A DNA stretch of 64,000 nucleotides from Ruminococcus flavefaciens (GCF_900119075.1 NZ_FPIP01000005.1:62001-126000); one strand, 5' to 3'. Counted from the first letter of the stretch, positions 34,217 through 44,146 are shown. The notes: generated by a model not told the origin, from the sequence alone. Made by a program: numbers and translations.

Positions 34217-36622
34217 ATGGCTACAAAAAAAGCAAACCCTCTTATGGACAGGATCAGAGAAGAATTCCCGAGAAAGCTCCAGCTTTTATACAGCGTTTCT
34301 CCCGAGGAAGCTTCAGACAAGCAGGTTTACCATGTTCTCTCGTCGATAATCGTTGAGATACTCGGTGCGAAGAGGCAGAGCTTCATCAATCATACCAACT
34401 CTGTCGGCGGCAAGCAGGTATATTACCTTTCAATGGAGTTCCTCATGGGACGTTCACTGAAAACCAGCATATACAACCTTGAACTGGCTGACGGCATAAA
34501 GGATATGCTTAAGCAGTACGACATCAACCTCGATAAGATATACGAGAACGAGCCCGATGCAGGTCTGGGCAACGGCGGTCTCGGCAGACTTGCAGCCTGC
34601 TATCTGGACGGTCTTGCTACAACAGGCTTTCCTGCAATGGGACATTCTATCTGCTATGAATACGGTATTTTCCAGCAGAAGCTGGAGGACGGCTGGCAGA
34701 CAGAGCTCCCCGACAACTGGCTCCCAGGCGGTTCGGTATGGCTGGTGCCAAAGCCCGAGCTCTCTATAGATGTCCACTTTGAGGGCGACTTGCAGGAGTA
34801 CTGGGACAATCAGTATCACTACATCTCTCATGTAAACTACAATACCGTAGTTGCAACACCTTACGACCTTTACGTTTCGGGCTACGGCTCCGACGGAGTA
34901 TCTGTGCTTCGTCTGTGGTCTGCAAAGGCTCCGAACTTCAATATGGAAATGTTCAACAAGGGCAACTATGAGGCAGCTCTTGCACAGAACTCTATCGCAA
35001 ATGCTATCTCAAAGGTGCTCTATCCTAATGATAATCACCTCGAAGGCAAGAGCCTCCGTCTGCGCCAGCAGTACTTCCTCTGCGCAGCGTCTATCGGCGA
35101 TATCGTAAACGCTCACATGAATGTTTACGGAACTCTCGAAAACCTTGCCGACAAGGTAGCTATCCACATCAACGATACCCACCCCACACTGGCTATCCCC
35201 GAGCTCATGAGAATACTTCTCGACGACTGCGGCTACAGCTGGGAAAAGTCATGGGACATCGTAACACGCACATTTGCCTACACGAACCACACTGTAATGG
35301 CAGAGGCTCTGGAGAAATGGGACGTAAACCTTGTAAAGTCCGTTATCCCGAGAATCTTCTCACTTATAGTTGAGATAAACAACCGCTACTGCCAGTCTCT
35401 CATGGAGAGAAACGGCGGCGACAGCGCAAAGACCACACGTATGTCCATAATCAAGGACAATCAGATACACATGGCAACTCTCTGTGTTGCGGCTTCACAC
35501 AGCGTAAACGGCGTATCAAAGCTTCATTCCGAGATAATCAAGCAGTCCGTATTCCGCGATGAGTATGAGAATACTCCCGAGAAGTTCAAGAACGTCACAA
35601 ACGGTATCGCATACAGAAGATGGCTGTATCAGTCAAACCCTGCACTTACAGACCTTCTCACCGAGACTATCGGACCTAAGTTCATCAAGGACGGCGCAGA
35701 GCTTGAAAACTTCCGCAAGTTTGAGAATGACAAGGAAGTCCTTAAAAAGCTCATGGACGTAAAGAAGGAAAACAAGGAAAACTTCGCAAAATACGTCAAG
35801 AACGAGTCGGGCATAGAGCTCAATACAGACAGTATCTTTGACGTACAGGTAAAGCGTCTCCACGAATACAAGAGACAGCACCTCAACGTAATGAATATCC
35901 TTACGGATTATGCATATCTGCTCAATGATCCGGACGCACCTTTCACACCAAAGACCTATATCTTTGCGGCTAAGGCAGCTCCGGGATACTACCTTGCAAA
36001 GCAGATAATCAAGATGATATGGGCTATCTCCGAGGAGATAAGAAAGAACCCCAAGATAAGCCAGAAGCTCTCGGTAGTATTCCTCGAGAACTACTGCGTA
36101 ACTCTCTCCGAGCACCTCATGCCTGCTTCCGATGTTTCCGAGCAGATATCCCTTGCAGGAACAGAGGCTTCGGGTACAGGAAATATGAAGCTCATGCTCA
36201 ACGGCGCAGTTACACTTGGTACTCTTGACGGCGCAAACATCGAGATAAAGGAAGCCTGCGGCGACGACAACATCGTTATCTTCGGCATGACCACCCCCGA
36301 GGTCAACGACCTCAGATGCAGAGGCTATAATCCCTGCGATTACTACAACAACGATCCACGCATCCGCGAGGCTATCGACCGTATGTACCACGGTATAAAC
36401 GGCTGTACCTTCAACGATGTTGCAAACTCACTGAAGGACAGAGATCCTTACATGGTGCTTGCAGACTTTGACAGCTACAGAAAGGCACAGCAGTACATTA
36501 CCGAGTGCTATAACGACAAGATGAAATGGGCAAAGATGTCCCTGAACAATATCGCAGGCGCAGGAATCTTCTCCGCAGACCGTGCGGTAACAGAGTACGC
36601 ACACAATATCTGGCATCTTTGA
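34217..36622 (+). CDS. glgP: Glycogen/maltodextrin phosphorylase
   Basis: An 801-residue PLP enzyme that releases glucose 1-phosphate from alpha-1,4-glucans. It shows YLSMEFLMGRSL near the N-terminus, NGGLGRLAACYLDGLA, the active-site region HINDTHPTLAIPELMR, QVKRLHEYKRQ and the PLP-lysine motif EASGTGNMKLMLNGA. Length is normal for family GT35. ATG follows GGAGATAAG. The next gene is a GH13 enzyme, so the two probably degrade stored or imported alpha-glucan, parallel to cellobiose phosphorolysis. Confidence 0.95.
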   Translation: MATKKANPLMDRIREEFPRKLQLLYSVSPEEASDKQVYHVLSSIIVEILGAKRQSFINHTNSVGGKQVYYLSMEFLMGRSLKTSIYNLELADGIKDMLKQYDINLDKIYENEPDAGLGNGGLGRLAACYLDGLATTGFPAMGHSICYEYGIFQQKLEDGWQTELPDNWLPGGSVWLVPKPELSIDVHFEGDLQEYWDNQYHYISHVNYNTVVATPYDLYVSGYGSDGVSVLRLWSAKAPNFNMEMFNKGNYEAALAQNSIANAISKVLYPNDNHLEGKSLRLRQQYFLCAASIGDIVNAHMNVYGTLENLADKVAIHINDTHPTLAIPELMRILLDDCGYSWEKSWDIVTRTFAYTNHTVMAEALEKWDVNLVKSVIPRIFSLIVEINNRYCQSLMERNGGDSAKTTRMSIIKDNQIHMATLCVAASHSVNGVSKLHSEIIKQSVFRDEYENTPEKFKNVTNGIAYRRWLYQSNPALTDLLTETIGPKFIKDGAELENFRKFENDKEVLKKLMDVKKENKENFAKYVKNESGIELNTDSIFDVQVKRLHEYKRQHLNVMNILTDYAYLLNDPDAPFTPKTYIFAAKAAPGYYLAKQIIKMIWAISEEIRKNPKISQKLSVVFLENYCVTLSEHLMPASDVSEQISLAGTEASGTGNMKLMLNGAVTLGTLDGANIEIKEACGDDNIVIFGMTTPEVNDLRCRGYNPCDYYNNDPRIREAIDRMYHGINGCTFNDVANSLKDRDPYMVLADFDSYRKAQQYITECYNDKMKWAKMSLNNIAGAGIFSADRAVTEYAHNIWHL

Positions 36623-36633
36623 TGACAATTTAT

Positions 36634-36664
36634 AAGGGGACGTTGGCTTCTTCGTCCCCTTTTT
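36634..36664 (+). terminator. Terminator after glycogen phosphorylase
   Basis: AAGGGGACG, ten-base loop, CGTCCCCTT and a T run. Confidence 0.88.
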
Positions 36665-36692
36665 GAATGATGATTAACGGAGTGTTTTTGAC

Positions 36693-38582
36693 ATGAGACC
36701 TATCTATGATACATGGAATTTAGGCTATAAATCAATATTCGGAGCGGTAAGGCAGTTCGAGACCTGCCGTTTCACCATAAGGCTTCCAAAGCACGTAAAG
36801 CCCGACTTCTCACCTGTGCTTGTGCTTTTCAGAACAGGCTTCAAGGAGCGCTTCATCAGCATGAACGATGTTGTGGAGGAGGAGGACTGCTTTGCGTATA
36901 CCGCTTCATACGACGCGAGGTATACCGATGTGCATTATTATTACTTCTCCTATACAGAGGGCGGTACCCGTCACTACATCAAGAAGGTGAATCTACACGA
37001 GGGCGGTCTTGACAACGGCGAGATGTTCCAGCTCACTGTCTACAGGAGCGACTATGAGACTCCCGACTTTTTAAAGGGCGGCATAATGTACCAGATATTC
37101 CCCGACCGCTTCTGCAACAGCGGCAAGCCGAAGGAGAATATCCCCGAGGGACGTATACTCCGCGATGACTGGGGCGGAACTCCGCTGTATAAGCCCGACG
37201 AAAACGGTCACGTATGGAACAACGACTACTTCGGCGGCGATTTCGCAGGAATACAGTCCAAGCTCCCATATCTGAAGAGCCTCGGCGTTACCTGCATATA
37301 CTTAAATCCTATATTCGAGTCTCACGAGAACCACCGTTACAATACCGCAAACTACATGAAGGCTGATCCTCTTCTCGGCACGAACGACGAGTTTGAGGAG
37401 CTCTGCCGCGAAGCCGAAAAGTACGATATATCCGTAATACTTGACGGCGTATTCTCACATACAGGCGCAGACAGCGTCTACTTCAACAAGTTCGGACGCT
37501 ATAAGGACGAGCTGGGCGCATATCAGTCCAAGGAAAGCAAGTATTACGACTGGTACAGCTTCATTGATTACCCAAATGTATACGAGGCATGGTGGGGAAT
37601 AGATACCCTCCCCAACGTAAACGAGAACAACGAGGACTACACCGAGTTCATCTGCGGCGACGAGGGCGTGCTCCGCTACTGGCTTGACAAGGGCGCGGCT
37701 GGCTATCGTCTTGATGTTGCCGATGAGCTCCCCGAGCAGTTCCTCATAAACCTCAGGAAATGCGTAAAGGGCTTTGACAAGGACAAGGTGATCATAGGCG
37801 AGGTCTGGGAGGACGCTACAAACAAAGAGAGCTACGGTGTAAAGCGCCGCTACCTTCTCGGTGACGAGCTCGACTCCGTAATGAACTATCCCTTCCGTGA
37901 AGCCATAATGAACTTCATCAAGGGCGGCAAGCCTATCGACTTTATCAACTCTGTTATGACCATAGTTGAAAACTATCCCAAGCCGACTATAGATGTACTT
38001 ATGAACTTTGTTTCTACCCACGATATCGAAAGAGCTATCAACCGTCTGGGCGGCGACGACTGCGAGGGCAAGCCGAAGGAATGGATGGCTGAAAGATACC
38101 TCACTCCCGAGCAGTACGCTCACGGCAAGGAGCTCCTTAAAGCCGCTATGGCGCTGATGTACTTCCTCCCGGGCGTACCCAGCATATACTACGGTGACGA
38201 GGCAGGCTTGCAGGGCTACAAGGACCCATTCAACCGCCGCTGTTTCCCGTGGGGAAAAGAGGATACCGAGCTCATTGAGTACGTATCCGAGCTCAGCCGC
38301 GTAAGAAAGTCAATACCAAACATGAAGGACGGAAGGATATACTTCGTCATCAACGAAAAGGAAACTCACGACAGCCGGCTTGTGGGCTTCACACGACAGG
38401 GACAGAAGCAGGATTACATCATCTTCGTCAACAGGAGCGGCGATGTGGTAAAGCTGGAGCATATGAGCGAGATACTCAGTCGCTTTACCGATATACAGCC
38501 ATTCTACGGCGAATATATGGACGATGCGATAACTGTTCTTCCCTATGATTATACTATTATAAAGGCAAAATTTGTTAAGTAA
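36693..38582 (+). CDS. GH13 alpha-amylase family enzyme (neopullulanase/cyclomaltodextrinase-like)
   Basis: A 629-residue cytoplasmic glycosidase without signal peptide. An N-terminal beta domain (1-125) precedes the TIM barrel. Catalytic residues are Asp in GYRLDVADE, Glu in VIIGEVWED and Asp in FVSTHDIERA; the first conserved region is LDGVFSHTG. The N-terminal domain and length fit the cyclomaltodextrinase/neopullulanase group. A terminator separates it from glgP and no own promoter was recognised; function is linked through alpha-glucan breakdown. Confidence 0.9.
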   Translation: MRPIYDTWNLGYKSIFGAVRQFETCRFTIRLPKHVKPDFSPVLVLFRTGFKERFISMNDVVEEEDCFAYTASYDARYTDVHYYYFSYTEGGTRHYIKKVNLHEGGLDNGEMFQLTVYRSDYETPDFLKGGIMYQIFPDRFCNSGKPKENIPEGRILRDDWGGTPLYKPDENGHVWNNDYFGGDFAGIQSKLPYLKSLGVTCIYLNPIFESHENHRYNTANYMKADPLLGTNDEFEELCREAEKYDISVILDGVFSHTGADSVYFNKFGRYKDELGAYQSKESKYYDWYSFIDYPNVYEAWWGIDTLPNVNENNEDYTEFICGDEGVLRYWLDKGAAGYRLDVADELPEQFLINLRKCVKGFDKDKVIIGEVWEDATNKESYGVKRRYLLGDELDSVMNYPFREAIMNFIKGGKPIDFINSVMTIVENYPKPTIDVLMNFVSTHDIERAINRLGGDDCEGKPKEWMAERYLTPEQYAHGKELLKAAMALMYFLPGVPSIYYGDEAGLQGYKDPFNRRCFPWGKEDTELIEYVSELSRVRKSIPNMKDGRIYFVINEKETHDSRLVGFTRQGQKQDYIIFVNRSGDVVKLEHMSEILSRFTDIQPFYGEYMDDAITVLPYDYTIIKAKFVK

Positions 38583-38596
38583 TCGGAGAAATTGAA

Positions 38597-39307
38597 TTGA
38601 AAAGCAAGTTTTTGCGCGGAATTACACATGGGATACCGATATGTTTAGGATACTTATCGGTATCCTTTGGTTTTGGCATATTAGCGGTCAAGGCAGGTCT
38701 TTCCGTGTTTCAGGCATCAGTGATATCAGCCGCTAATCTTACCTCGGCAGGTCAGAAGGCAGGACTTGACGTAATAGCGGCAGGCGGAGCTATCATCGAG
38801 ATGATACTCTTACAGCTCACTATCAATATAAGGTACTCCCTTATGGCGCTTTCGCTGTCCCAGAAGCTGGACAAGCGCTTCACCACGCCTCACAGGCTTC
38901 TTGCCTCATACGGCATAACCGACGAGATATTCGCGGTCTGCTCGGCACAAAAGGAGCCCCTAACCCCTGCGTATATGTACGGCATGATATTCATAGCCGC
39001 AGTTGGCTGGGTAACGGGCACGGCGCTGGGAGCGGCGGCAGGAGAGCTTCTTCCTGCGGCAGTCAGCACAGCAATGGAGATAGTTCTCTACGGAATGTTC
39101 ATAGCAATAGTTATACCTCCTGCCAAGAAACAGCACGGCGTACTCTTTGCGGCAGTCATAGCGGCGGCGCTGAGCGTTATGTTCAAATTTGCAGTGCCTG
39201 CACTGAGCGAGGGCTTTGCAATGATGATATCGGCGATAGCTTCGGCACTGCTTACAGCGCTGATATTCCCTGTCAAAGACGAAGAAGGGGAGGCTGAGGC
39301 AGTATGA
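38597..39307 (+). CDS. azlC: AzlC-type branched-chain amino acid exporter, large subunit
   Basis: A 236-residue membrane protein with about seven hydrophobic segments, starting at TTG 38597 after GGAGA. The N-terminal RGITHGIPICLGYLSVSFGF and the conserved block ANLTSAGQKAGL with LLQLTINIRYSLMALSLSQK are AzlC signatures. With AzlD it exports branched-chain amino acids or related compounds. Its stop overlaps azlD (ATGA). It lies 14 bp after the GH13 gene. Confidence 0.92.
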   Translation: MKSKFLRGITHGIPICLGYLSVSFGFGILAVKAGLSVFQASVISAANLTSAGQKAGLDVIAAGGAIIEMILLQLTINIRYSLMALSLSQKLDKRFTTPHRLLASYGITDEIFAVCSAQKEPLTPAYMYGMIFIAAVGWVTGTALGAAAGELLPAAVSTAMEIVLYGMFIAIVIPPAKKQHGVLFAAVIAAALSVMFKFAVPALSEGFAMMISAIASALLTALIFPVKDEEGEAEAV

Positions 39308-39603
39308 CGATAGCGATATACATAGCGGTAATGGCAGGTGTTACCTATCTGATACGCATGATACCGTTCACTTTTTTCCGTAAGAAGATAAAGTCCCGAT
39401 TTTTCAGGAGCTTTCTGTATTACATACCCTATGCGGTGCTGAGCGCAATGACCATACCTGCCATATTCTACACCACCCATAATATGTGGACAGCTGTTGC
39501 AGGCACGGCAGTAGCGCTTATACTGGCATTTCTGGAAATGCCGCTTATCGTGGTGGCACTTGCGGCTTCGGCGGCGGCATTTATCGCAGGACTGTTTTTC
39601 TAA
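39304..39603 (+). CDS. azlD: AzlD-type transporter small subunit
   Basis: A 99-residue membrane protein with three to four hydrophobic segments; VTYLIRMIPFTFFRKKIKS is the family N-terminus. It overlaps azlC by four bases. The stop TAA runs into TAATGCATAATTAA, which resembles a short heptamer tract. Confidence 0.92.
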   Translation: MTIAIYIAVMAGVTYLIRMIPFTFFRKKIKSRFFRSFLYYIPYAVLSAMTIPAIFYTTHNMWTAVAGTAVALILAFLEMPLIVVALAASAAAFIAGLFF

Positions 39604-39612
39604 TGCATAATT

Positions 39613-39640
39613 AAGGCGAACCTTTTGGTTCGCCTTTTTT
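39613..39640 (+). terminator. Terminator after azlCD
   Basis: AAGGCGAACC, TTTT, GGTTCGCCTT and a T run; a TGTAGGGG hairpin starts at its end. Confidence 0.9.
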
Positions 39641-39820
39641 GTAGGGGCGCACAGTGTGCGCCCGTTTTTACGTAATGACATCAAGTGATCATGTGTAGGG
39701 GCTGATGCCCACATCAGCCCGCTATATTTATAAAATGTCAACGGGGCGATGTGGACATCGCCCCCTACATCGTCGAAATGTTTCATATAAAAACAGAACG
39801 CCTGTCAGGCGGCGTTCTCT
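39640..39820. repeat. Hairpin repeats between azlD and the phage-like genes
   Basis: GCGCACAGTGTGCGC element (39640-39663), GGGCTGATG/CATCAGCCC (39694-39720), GGGGCGATG/CATCGCCCC-CTACA (39742-39768) and a GCCTG/CAGGC hairpin near 39801. No gene seen in 39641-39844. Confidence 0.85.
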
Positions 39821-39844
39821 ACAAATTATATTGTAACATCTGTC

Positions 39845-39874
39845 AAAGAGCGGCTGCATTAGCAGTCGCTCTTT
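39845..39874. terminator. Terminator-like hairpin before the phage-like cluster
   Basis: AAAGAGCGGCTGC, ATTA, GCAGTCGCTCTTT, with one G-T pair, then GTTTAT. Confidence 0.75.
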
Positions 39875-39952
39875 GTTTATTCATACGAATCCAAAAATTA
39901 TTTTTTTGAAATTCAACGTGTTCGCATTGAAAAAGACCTCTTTTGGGCGCTT

Positions 39953-39974
39953 ATATGAACGGTGGTGTTCATAT
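39953..39974. promoter_or_regulatory. Inverted repeat before the terminase genes
   Basis: ATATGAAC, 6 bp, GTTCATAT just upstream of the ribosome site of the small terminase gene. Candidate operator; a promoter could not be placed with confidence (TTGAAA near 39928, TATATG near 39953, 19-bp spacer). Confidence 0.45.
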
Positions 39975-39997
39975 CCCGAAAGGAGGTCATTATTTTT

Positions 39998-40483
39998 TTG
40001 AACAGAAACTTAAAAAACAAGCTCAATTCATTCTGCTGCAATTACGTGTTGCTTGGCAGCATTGAAGAAGCCGCGGTACGGGCTGGCATACCCCGTGAGA
40101 ACGCTCTTGCCGAGGGTATCGAGCTCCTTAAAGCCGACGAATGTCAGCAGCTGATAGCACAGCTTCGGGAGCTCCTTGCCGACAGCGGCAGCGTCACGGC
40201 AGGTCTCAAAAGGCTTGCATTCGGCAGCTGCACCGACGCGGTGTATCTGGTATTCGCCGACGAGCTTCCCCCTGCGGAAGTCATCGGCAAGCTGGACTTA
40301 TTCAATGTATCCGAGATAAAGCGCGTAAAGGGCGGCGGCGTAGAGGTAAAGCTCTTCGACAGAATGAAAGCGCTGGAGAAGCTTTTCGAGCTGGAAAGCG
40401 CATTCACAGACCGCTGCAAGGCGGAAAGTCTCATCAAAGCACTGACCGCCGACGAGGAGTGTGAGAGCATTGACGATAACTGA
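39998..40483 (+). CDS. Probable phage terminase small subunit
   Basis: A 161-residue protein. TTG 39998 follows AAGGAGG by 11 bases; no better start exists. The N-terminus has NSFCCNYVLLGSIEEAAVRAGIP, a helix-turn-helix resembling the DNA-binding domain of small terminase subunits. Its position just before, and overlapping, the large terminase supports the call. Sequence similarity beyond that is not obvious, so this rests partly on context. Confidence 0.7.
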   Translation: MNRNLKNKLNSFCCNYVLLGSIEEAAVRAGIPRENALAEGIELLKADECQQLIAQLRELLADSGSVTAGLKRLAFGSCTDAVYLVFADELPPAEVIGKLDLFNVSEIKRVKGGGVEVKLFDRMKALEKLFELESAFTDRCKAESLIKALTADEECESIDDN

Positions 40484-41717
40484 ATTTTCCCCGAAACAGC
40501 GCTTCGTCATGAAATGGTGGAATATGCACGACTACAACAGGCGTGACGCCATTATCGCCGACGGAGCTGTCCGAAGCGGCAAGACTCTTTCCATGTCGCT
40601 GGGATTTCTGTTCTGGGCAGCCGAGCGCTTTGACGGCGGAGCCTTTGCCATGTGCGGCAAGACCATAACCTCACTGCGCAGGAACGTCATAACTCCCATG
40701 ATACCTATACTGGAGGGCTACGGCTTTACGGTACGTGAAAAGATAAGCGGAAATTATTTCGACTTTACGTGGAACGGCAGAACGAACAGGGTTTATCTTT
40801 TCGGCGGCAGGGACGAGAGCTCTGCGGCGCTGATACAGGGAATGACTCTTTCGGGAGTATTCTTCGACGAGGTGGCTCTCATGCCGCGCTCTTTCGTGGA
40901 GCAGGCACTGGCACGTTGTTCGGTCAGCGGCTCAAAGATGTGGTTCAACTGCAATCCCGACAATCCGTCCCACTGGTTCTATAACGAGTGGATAAAGAAG
41001 CGCCGCGAGAAAAACGCGCTGTATCTCCATTTCACTATGGACGACAATCCGTCCCTGTCAGAAAAGGTCAGGGAGCGCTACAGGCGTATGTATTCGGGAA
41101 CCTTCTACGACCGCTTCGTGCTGGGAAAGTGGACAGCCTCACAGGGCGTGGTCTATCCCATGTTCAGCGAAAAGGACCACGTTTTCAGCGGCGAGGTGGA
41201 CTGCGAGAGGTACATCATCTCCTGCGATTACGGCACGGTAAATCCTGCTTCATTCGGCTTGTGGGGACTTCATAACGGAGTCTGGCACAGGCTTCGGGAG
41301 TACTACTATTCCTCGAAAAGAGAGGGCATAAGCCGCACCGACGAGGAGCACTATGCCGCACTTGAAGAGCTGGCAGGCAACAGGCGTATCGAAAAGGTCA
41401 TCGTCGATCCCTCTGCGGCAAGCTTTATCGAGTGCATACGCCGACACGGAAGATTCCACGCAGTAAAGGCGGATAACGATGTTGTATCGGGCATAAGGCA
41501 GGTAAGCACCGCGCTGAAGCAGGGCAGGCTCCGATTCCATGAGTCATGCAAGGATATACTGCGTGAGTTCACGCTCTACAGCTGGAATGAAAAGGCAGGG
41601 GCGGACGTTCCCATAAAGGAAAACGACCACGCAATGGACGATATGCGCTATTTTGTGGCGGATATGGTCTCACAGCAGGGCGCAGACGAGCCTATAGCCC
41701 TTTCCGTAGCCCGATAA
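40470..41717 (+). CDS. Phage terminase large subunit (PBSX type)
   Basis: A 415-residue packaging ATPase/nuclease. TTG 40470 fits GAGGAG at ten bases; GTG 40461 would be too close. Walker A is GAVRSGKT (32-39), Walker B is GVFFDEV, followed by MWFNCNPDNPSHWF. The C-terminal nuclease domain has ISCDYGTVNPASFGLWG and VIVDPSAASF with acidic metal ligands. All motifs are intact. Confidence 0.93.
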   Translation: MTITEFSPKQRFVMKWWNMHDYNRRDAIIADGAVRSGKTLSMSLGFLFWAAERFDGGAFAMCGKTITSLRRNVITPMIPILEGYGFTVREKISGNYFDFTWNGRTNRVYLFGGRDESSAALIQGMTLSGVFFDEVALMPRSFVEQALARCSVSGSKMWFNCNPDNPSHWFYNEWIKKRREKNALYLHFTMDDNPSLSEKVRERYRRMYSGTFYDRFVLGKWTASQGVVYPMFSEKDHVFSGEVDCERYIISCDYGTVNPASFGLWGLHNGVWHRLREYYYSSKREGISRTDEEHYAALEELAGNRRIEKVIVDPSAASFIECIRRHGRFHAVKADNDVVSGIRQVSTALKQGRLRFHESCKDILREFTLYSWNEKAGADVPIKENDHAMDDMRYFVADMVSQQGADEPIALSVAR

Positions 41718-41753
41718 ATCTCACCACCGTTCAAAAAACAACAAGGAGGTAAC

Positions 41754-42890
41754 ATGAAGCTTTTTAAGAAGAAAAGAGCTCCGAAGGCTGAACCCGAGCT
41801 GGTAAGTATGCAGCGCGGCTGCTGTGAGAGCTTTTCGCTCCCTGCGGCAGTACAGCCCTTTGAAAAGGAGCTCTACGACAGGCTTCGCTGCGCAGTACCT
41901 ATCATAGACGCCGCAATAATGAAGATAATCAGGCTTACAGGCGGCTTTCATGTGGTATGCTCTGACGAGGAGTACCAGCAGGAGCTGGACAGATTTCTCG
42001 AAGACGTCCCCGTAGGACTTACGGGACGTTCAGTGGGCTGCTTCGCGGATAATTTTCTGGACAGTCTCCTCACCTACGGCAGCGCTGTAGGCGAGATAGT
42101 CACAGACAGCAAGCAGCAGCGCATCGCAGGGCTGTGGAACGGGGATATCTCCCGTATCCGCATAGCTTCGGGAGCAGATGCGTTCAGCAGGAGCTACACC
42201 CTGAGAGAAAACAGCGGCAGCTCCCGAAAAATAGCGCACCCCGAGCGCATACTCTATGCCGAGCTCACAGGCGGTCACTCTCTCCTGAGAGGCTTGCCGT
42301 CACTCAGCGGTATCCTTATGAGGATATACGAATGTATCGGTCAGAACTTTGACCGTGTTGGAAATGTCCGCTATGCAGTGACCTACAAGCCCACAGGAGA
42401 GGCAGGAGACGCAATGTACTCCCGTGACAGGGCACAGCAGATAGCCCGTGAATGGGCAGATGGCATGGAATCGGCAAAATACGGACAGGTCAAGGACTTT
42501 GTAGCGGTGGGCGACGTTGATATAAAGGTCATCGGAGCTGAAAACAAGCTTATAGATACCAATGTGCCCGTAAGGCAGATACTTGAGCAGCTCATCGCAA
42601 AGCTCTCTATACCGCCGTTTCTGCTGGGACTGTCGTGGAGCTCCACGGAGCGTATGTCCTCTCAGCAGGCTGATATACTCACCTCTGAGCTGGAATACTA
42701 CCGCAGACTGCTCACACCTGTTATCCGCGACGTTGGGGACTCGTTCCTCGCTTCCATAGGAGCGCAGGCGACCTGCTCGGTAGAGTGGGACAACATCAAT
42801 CTACAGGACGAAACAGCACTTGCAGAGGCAAGGCTGAAAAACGCACAGGCGCGTGAAATAGAAATGCGCCTCGAAAAAAATGAATCATAA
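41754..42890 (+). CDS. Phage portal protein
   Basis: A 378-residue protein. Features include LRCAVPIIDAAIMKIIRLTG at the N-terminus, a crown-like middle part and SIPPFLLGLSWSSTERMSS, typical of portal proteins. AAGGAGG lies before the ATG. It follows the large terminase as in tailed phages and overlaps the leader of the capsid gene. Length is at the short end for portals. Confidence 0.85.
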   Translation: MKLFKKKRAPKAEPELVSMQRGCCESFSLPAAVQPFEKELYDRLRCAVPIIDAAIMKIIRLTGGFHVVCSDEEYQQELDRFLEDVPVGLTGRSVGCFADNFLDSLLTYGSAVGEIVTDSKQQRIAGLWNGDISRIRIASGADAFSRSYTLRENSGSSRKIAHPERILYAELTGGHSLLRGLPSLSGILMRIYECIGQNFDRVGNVRYAVTYKPTGEAGDAMYSRDRAQQIAREWADGMESAKYGQVKDFVAVGDVDIKVIGAENKLIDTNVPVRQILEQLIAKLSIPPFLLGLSWSSTERMSSQQADILTSELEYYRRLLTPVIRDVGDSFLASIGAQATCSVEWDNINLQDETALAEARLKNAQAREIEMRLEKNES

Positions 42891-42904
42891 TGGAGGATTT
42901 TAAT

Positions 42905-43873
42905 ATGTATAACGAAATCAAACTTGAAAAAGGCCTTTACAATCTCAGCGGAAAGTCATTCACAGCAGCTCTTGAGGAGCTTGATCCTACTTCCGCATAC
43001 GCAGGCTCACCTCTCGAAAAGCTGGACGCTTTCGAGAGACAGCTCAAGCGCTTCAATATCAGGATAAACGGTCAGGACTGCGACCGTGTTGAGAAGTTTT
43101 TCTCAACTACCGAGACAGCTATCCTTTTCCCTGAGTTCGTAACAAGATGTATCAGAAAGGGCTTCGACGAGACGGTGCTCCGTTCTGTCTGTGCAGCAAA
43201 GACAGTATGCGCAAGCAGCCAGTATCTCGGCTGCGTCATGGACGACCAGACAGCCGCATACGAGCCTACAGAGCAGGCAGTACAGCTCCCCGAGGCTACT
43301 GTAAGAGAGGGCTCGACAGCAACAGTGCTCTCAAAGTTCGGCAGACTCATCAGCGCTTCATACGAGGCTATCCGCCAGCAGAGACTTGACGTTTTCGGCG
43401 TTATGCTCAGAAGCGTAGGCGTGAGACTTGCGGTCAGCGTAGTCAAGGAGGCTGTTGACGTTCTTGTTGACGGCGTAACACCTATCACAACATCAGCTCT
43501 CACATACAGCGACCTTGCGGCGCTTTACGGCGAGTTCGACTGCTTCGATATGACAACTGTCATTACATCTCCCGAGCTTGCTTCAAAGATAGCAGCTATG
43601 GAGCAGGTCAAGGACTGCAATGCAAATTCCGAGGGCAAGCTTGTTCTGCCATTCGGCTCTGAGCTCATCAAGACATCTGCTGCCGACGACGATACTATCA
43701 TCGGTATCGACCGTGATTTCGCACTGGAGTTCATCACCAGCACCGACCTTGTAATGGAGACAGACAAGCTCATCGACCGTCAGCTTGACCAGATGACAGT
43801 GTCTATTACCTGCGGCTTCAGAAAGATAACTCCCGACGCAGTAAAGGTGCTTACTGTCAATTCAAACGAATAA
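42905..43873 (+). CDS. Probable major capsid protein (HK97 fold)
   Basis: A 322-residue protein starting at ATG 42905 after GGAGG; ATG 42890 overlaps that site. The order of elements (a long N-terminal helix region, STTETAILFPEFVTRCI, then VLVDGVTPITTSALTYSDL and the C-terminal SISVTCGF-like strand) fits HK97-type capsid proteins. Codon use is more biased than in its neighbours, as expected for an abundant protein. It is followed by a repeat array, not directly by the next phage gene. Confidence 0.78.
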   Translation: MYNEIKLEKGLYNLSGKSFTAALEELDPTSAYAGSPLEKLDAFERQLKRFNIRINGQDCDRVEKFFSTTETAILFPEFVTRCIRKGFDETVLRSVCAAKTVCASSQYLGCVMDDQTAAYEPTEQAVQLPEATVREGSTATVLSKFGRLISASYEAIRQQRLDVFGVMLRSVGVRLAVSVVKEAVDVLVDGVTPITTSALTYSDLAALYGEFDCFDMTTVITSPELASKIAAMEQVKDCNANSEGKLVLPFGSELIKTSAADDDTIIGIDRDFALEFITSTDLVMETDKLIDRQLDQMTVSITCGFRKITPDAVKVLTVNSNE

Positions 43874-43879
43874 TATCGC

Positions 43880-44146
43880 CCCGATTCAGGGGACGCCCTC
43901 TCTTGCAGGGCGTCCCTTAATATAGGAAACAAATACAAACGGGCGGATAATATCCGCCCCTACACCAAATAACGCATAATTTTTGCCTTGTAGGGGCGCA
44001 CAGTGTGCGCCCGAACATGAAAGCATTAGTTTAGACGGGCGAGCGGAACTCGCCCCTACAGATTTAATTTGTAGGGGCTGATGCCTACATCAGCCCGTAA
44101 AATATTCGGGGCGATGTGGGCATCGCCCCCTACAAAAAGTTTTTGG
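43880..44146. repeat. Hairpin repeat array inside the phage-like cluster
   Basis: Six hairpins in a row: GGGACGCCC/GGGCGTCCC, GGGCGGATAATATCCGCCC, GCGCACAGTGTGCGC, GGGCGAGCGGAACTCGCCC, GGGCTGATG/CATCAGCCC and GGGGCGATG/CATCGCCCC, each with TGTAGGGG or CCCCTACA. They lie between the capsid and protease genes; no gene is present. Confidence 0.9.

Noticed and set aside
43880-44146. Regularly placed hairpins considered as a CRISPR array
   Set aside because: Stems differ from each other, spacing is irregular and no cas genes lie nearby.
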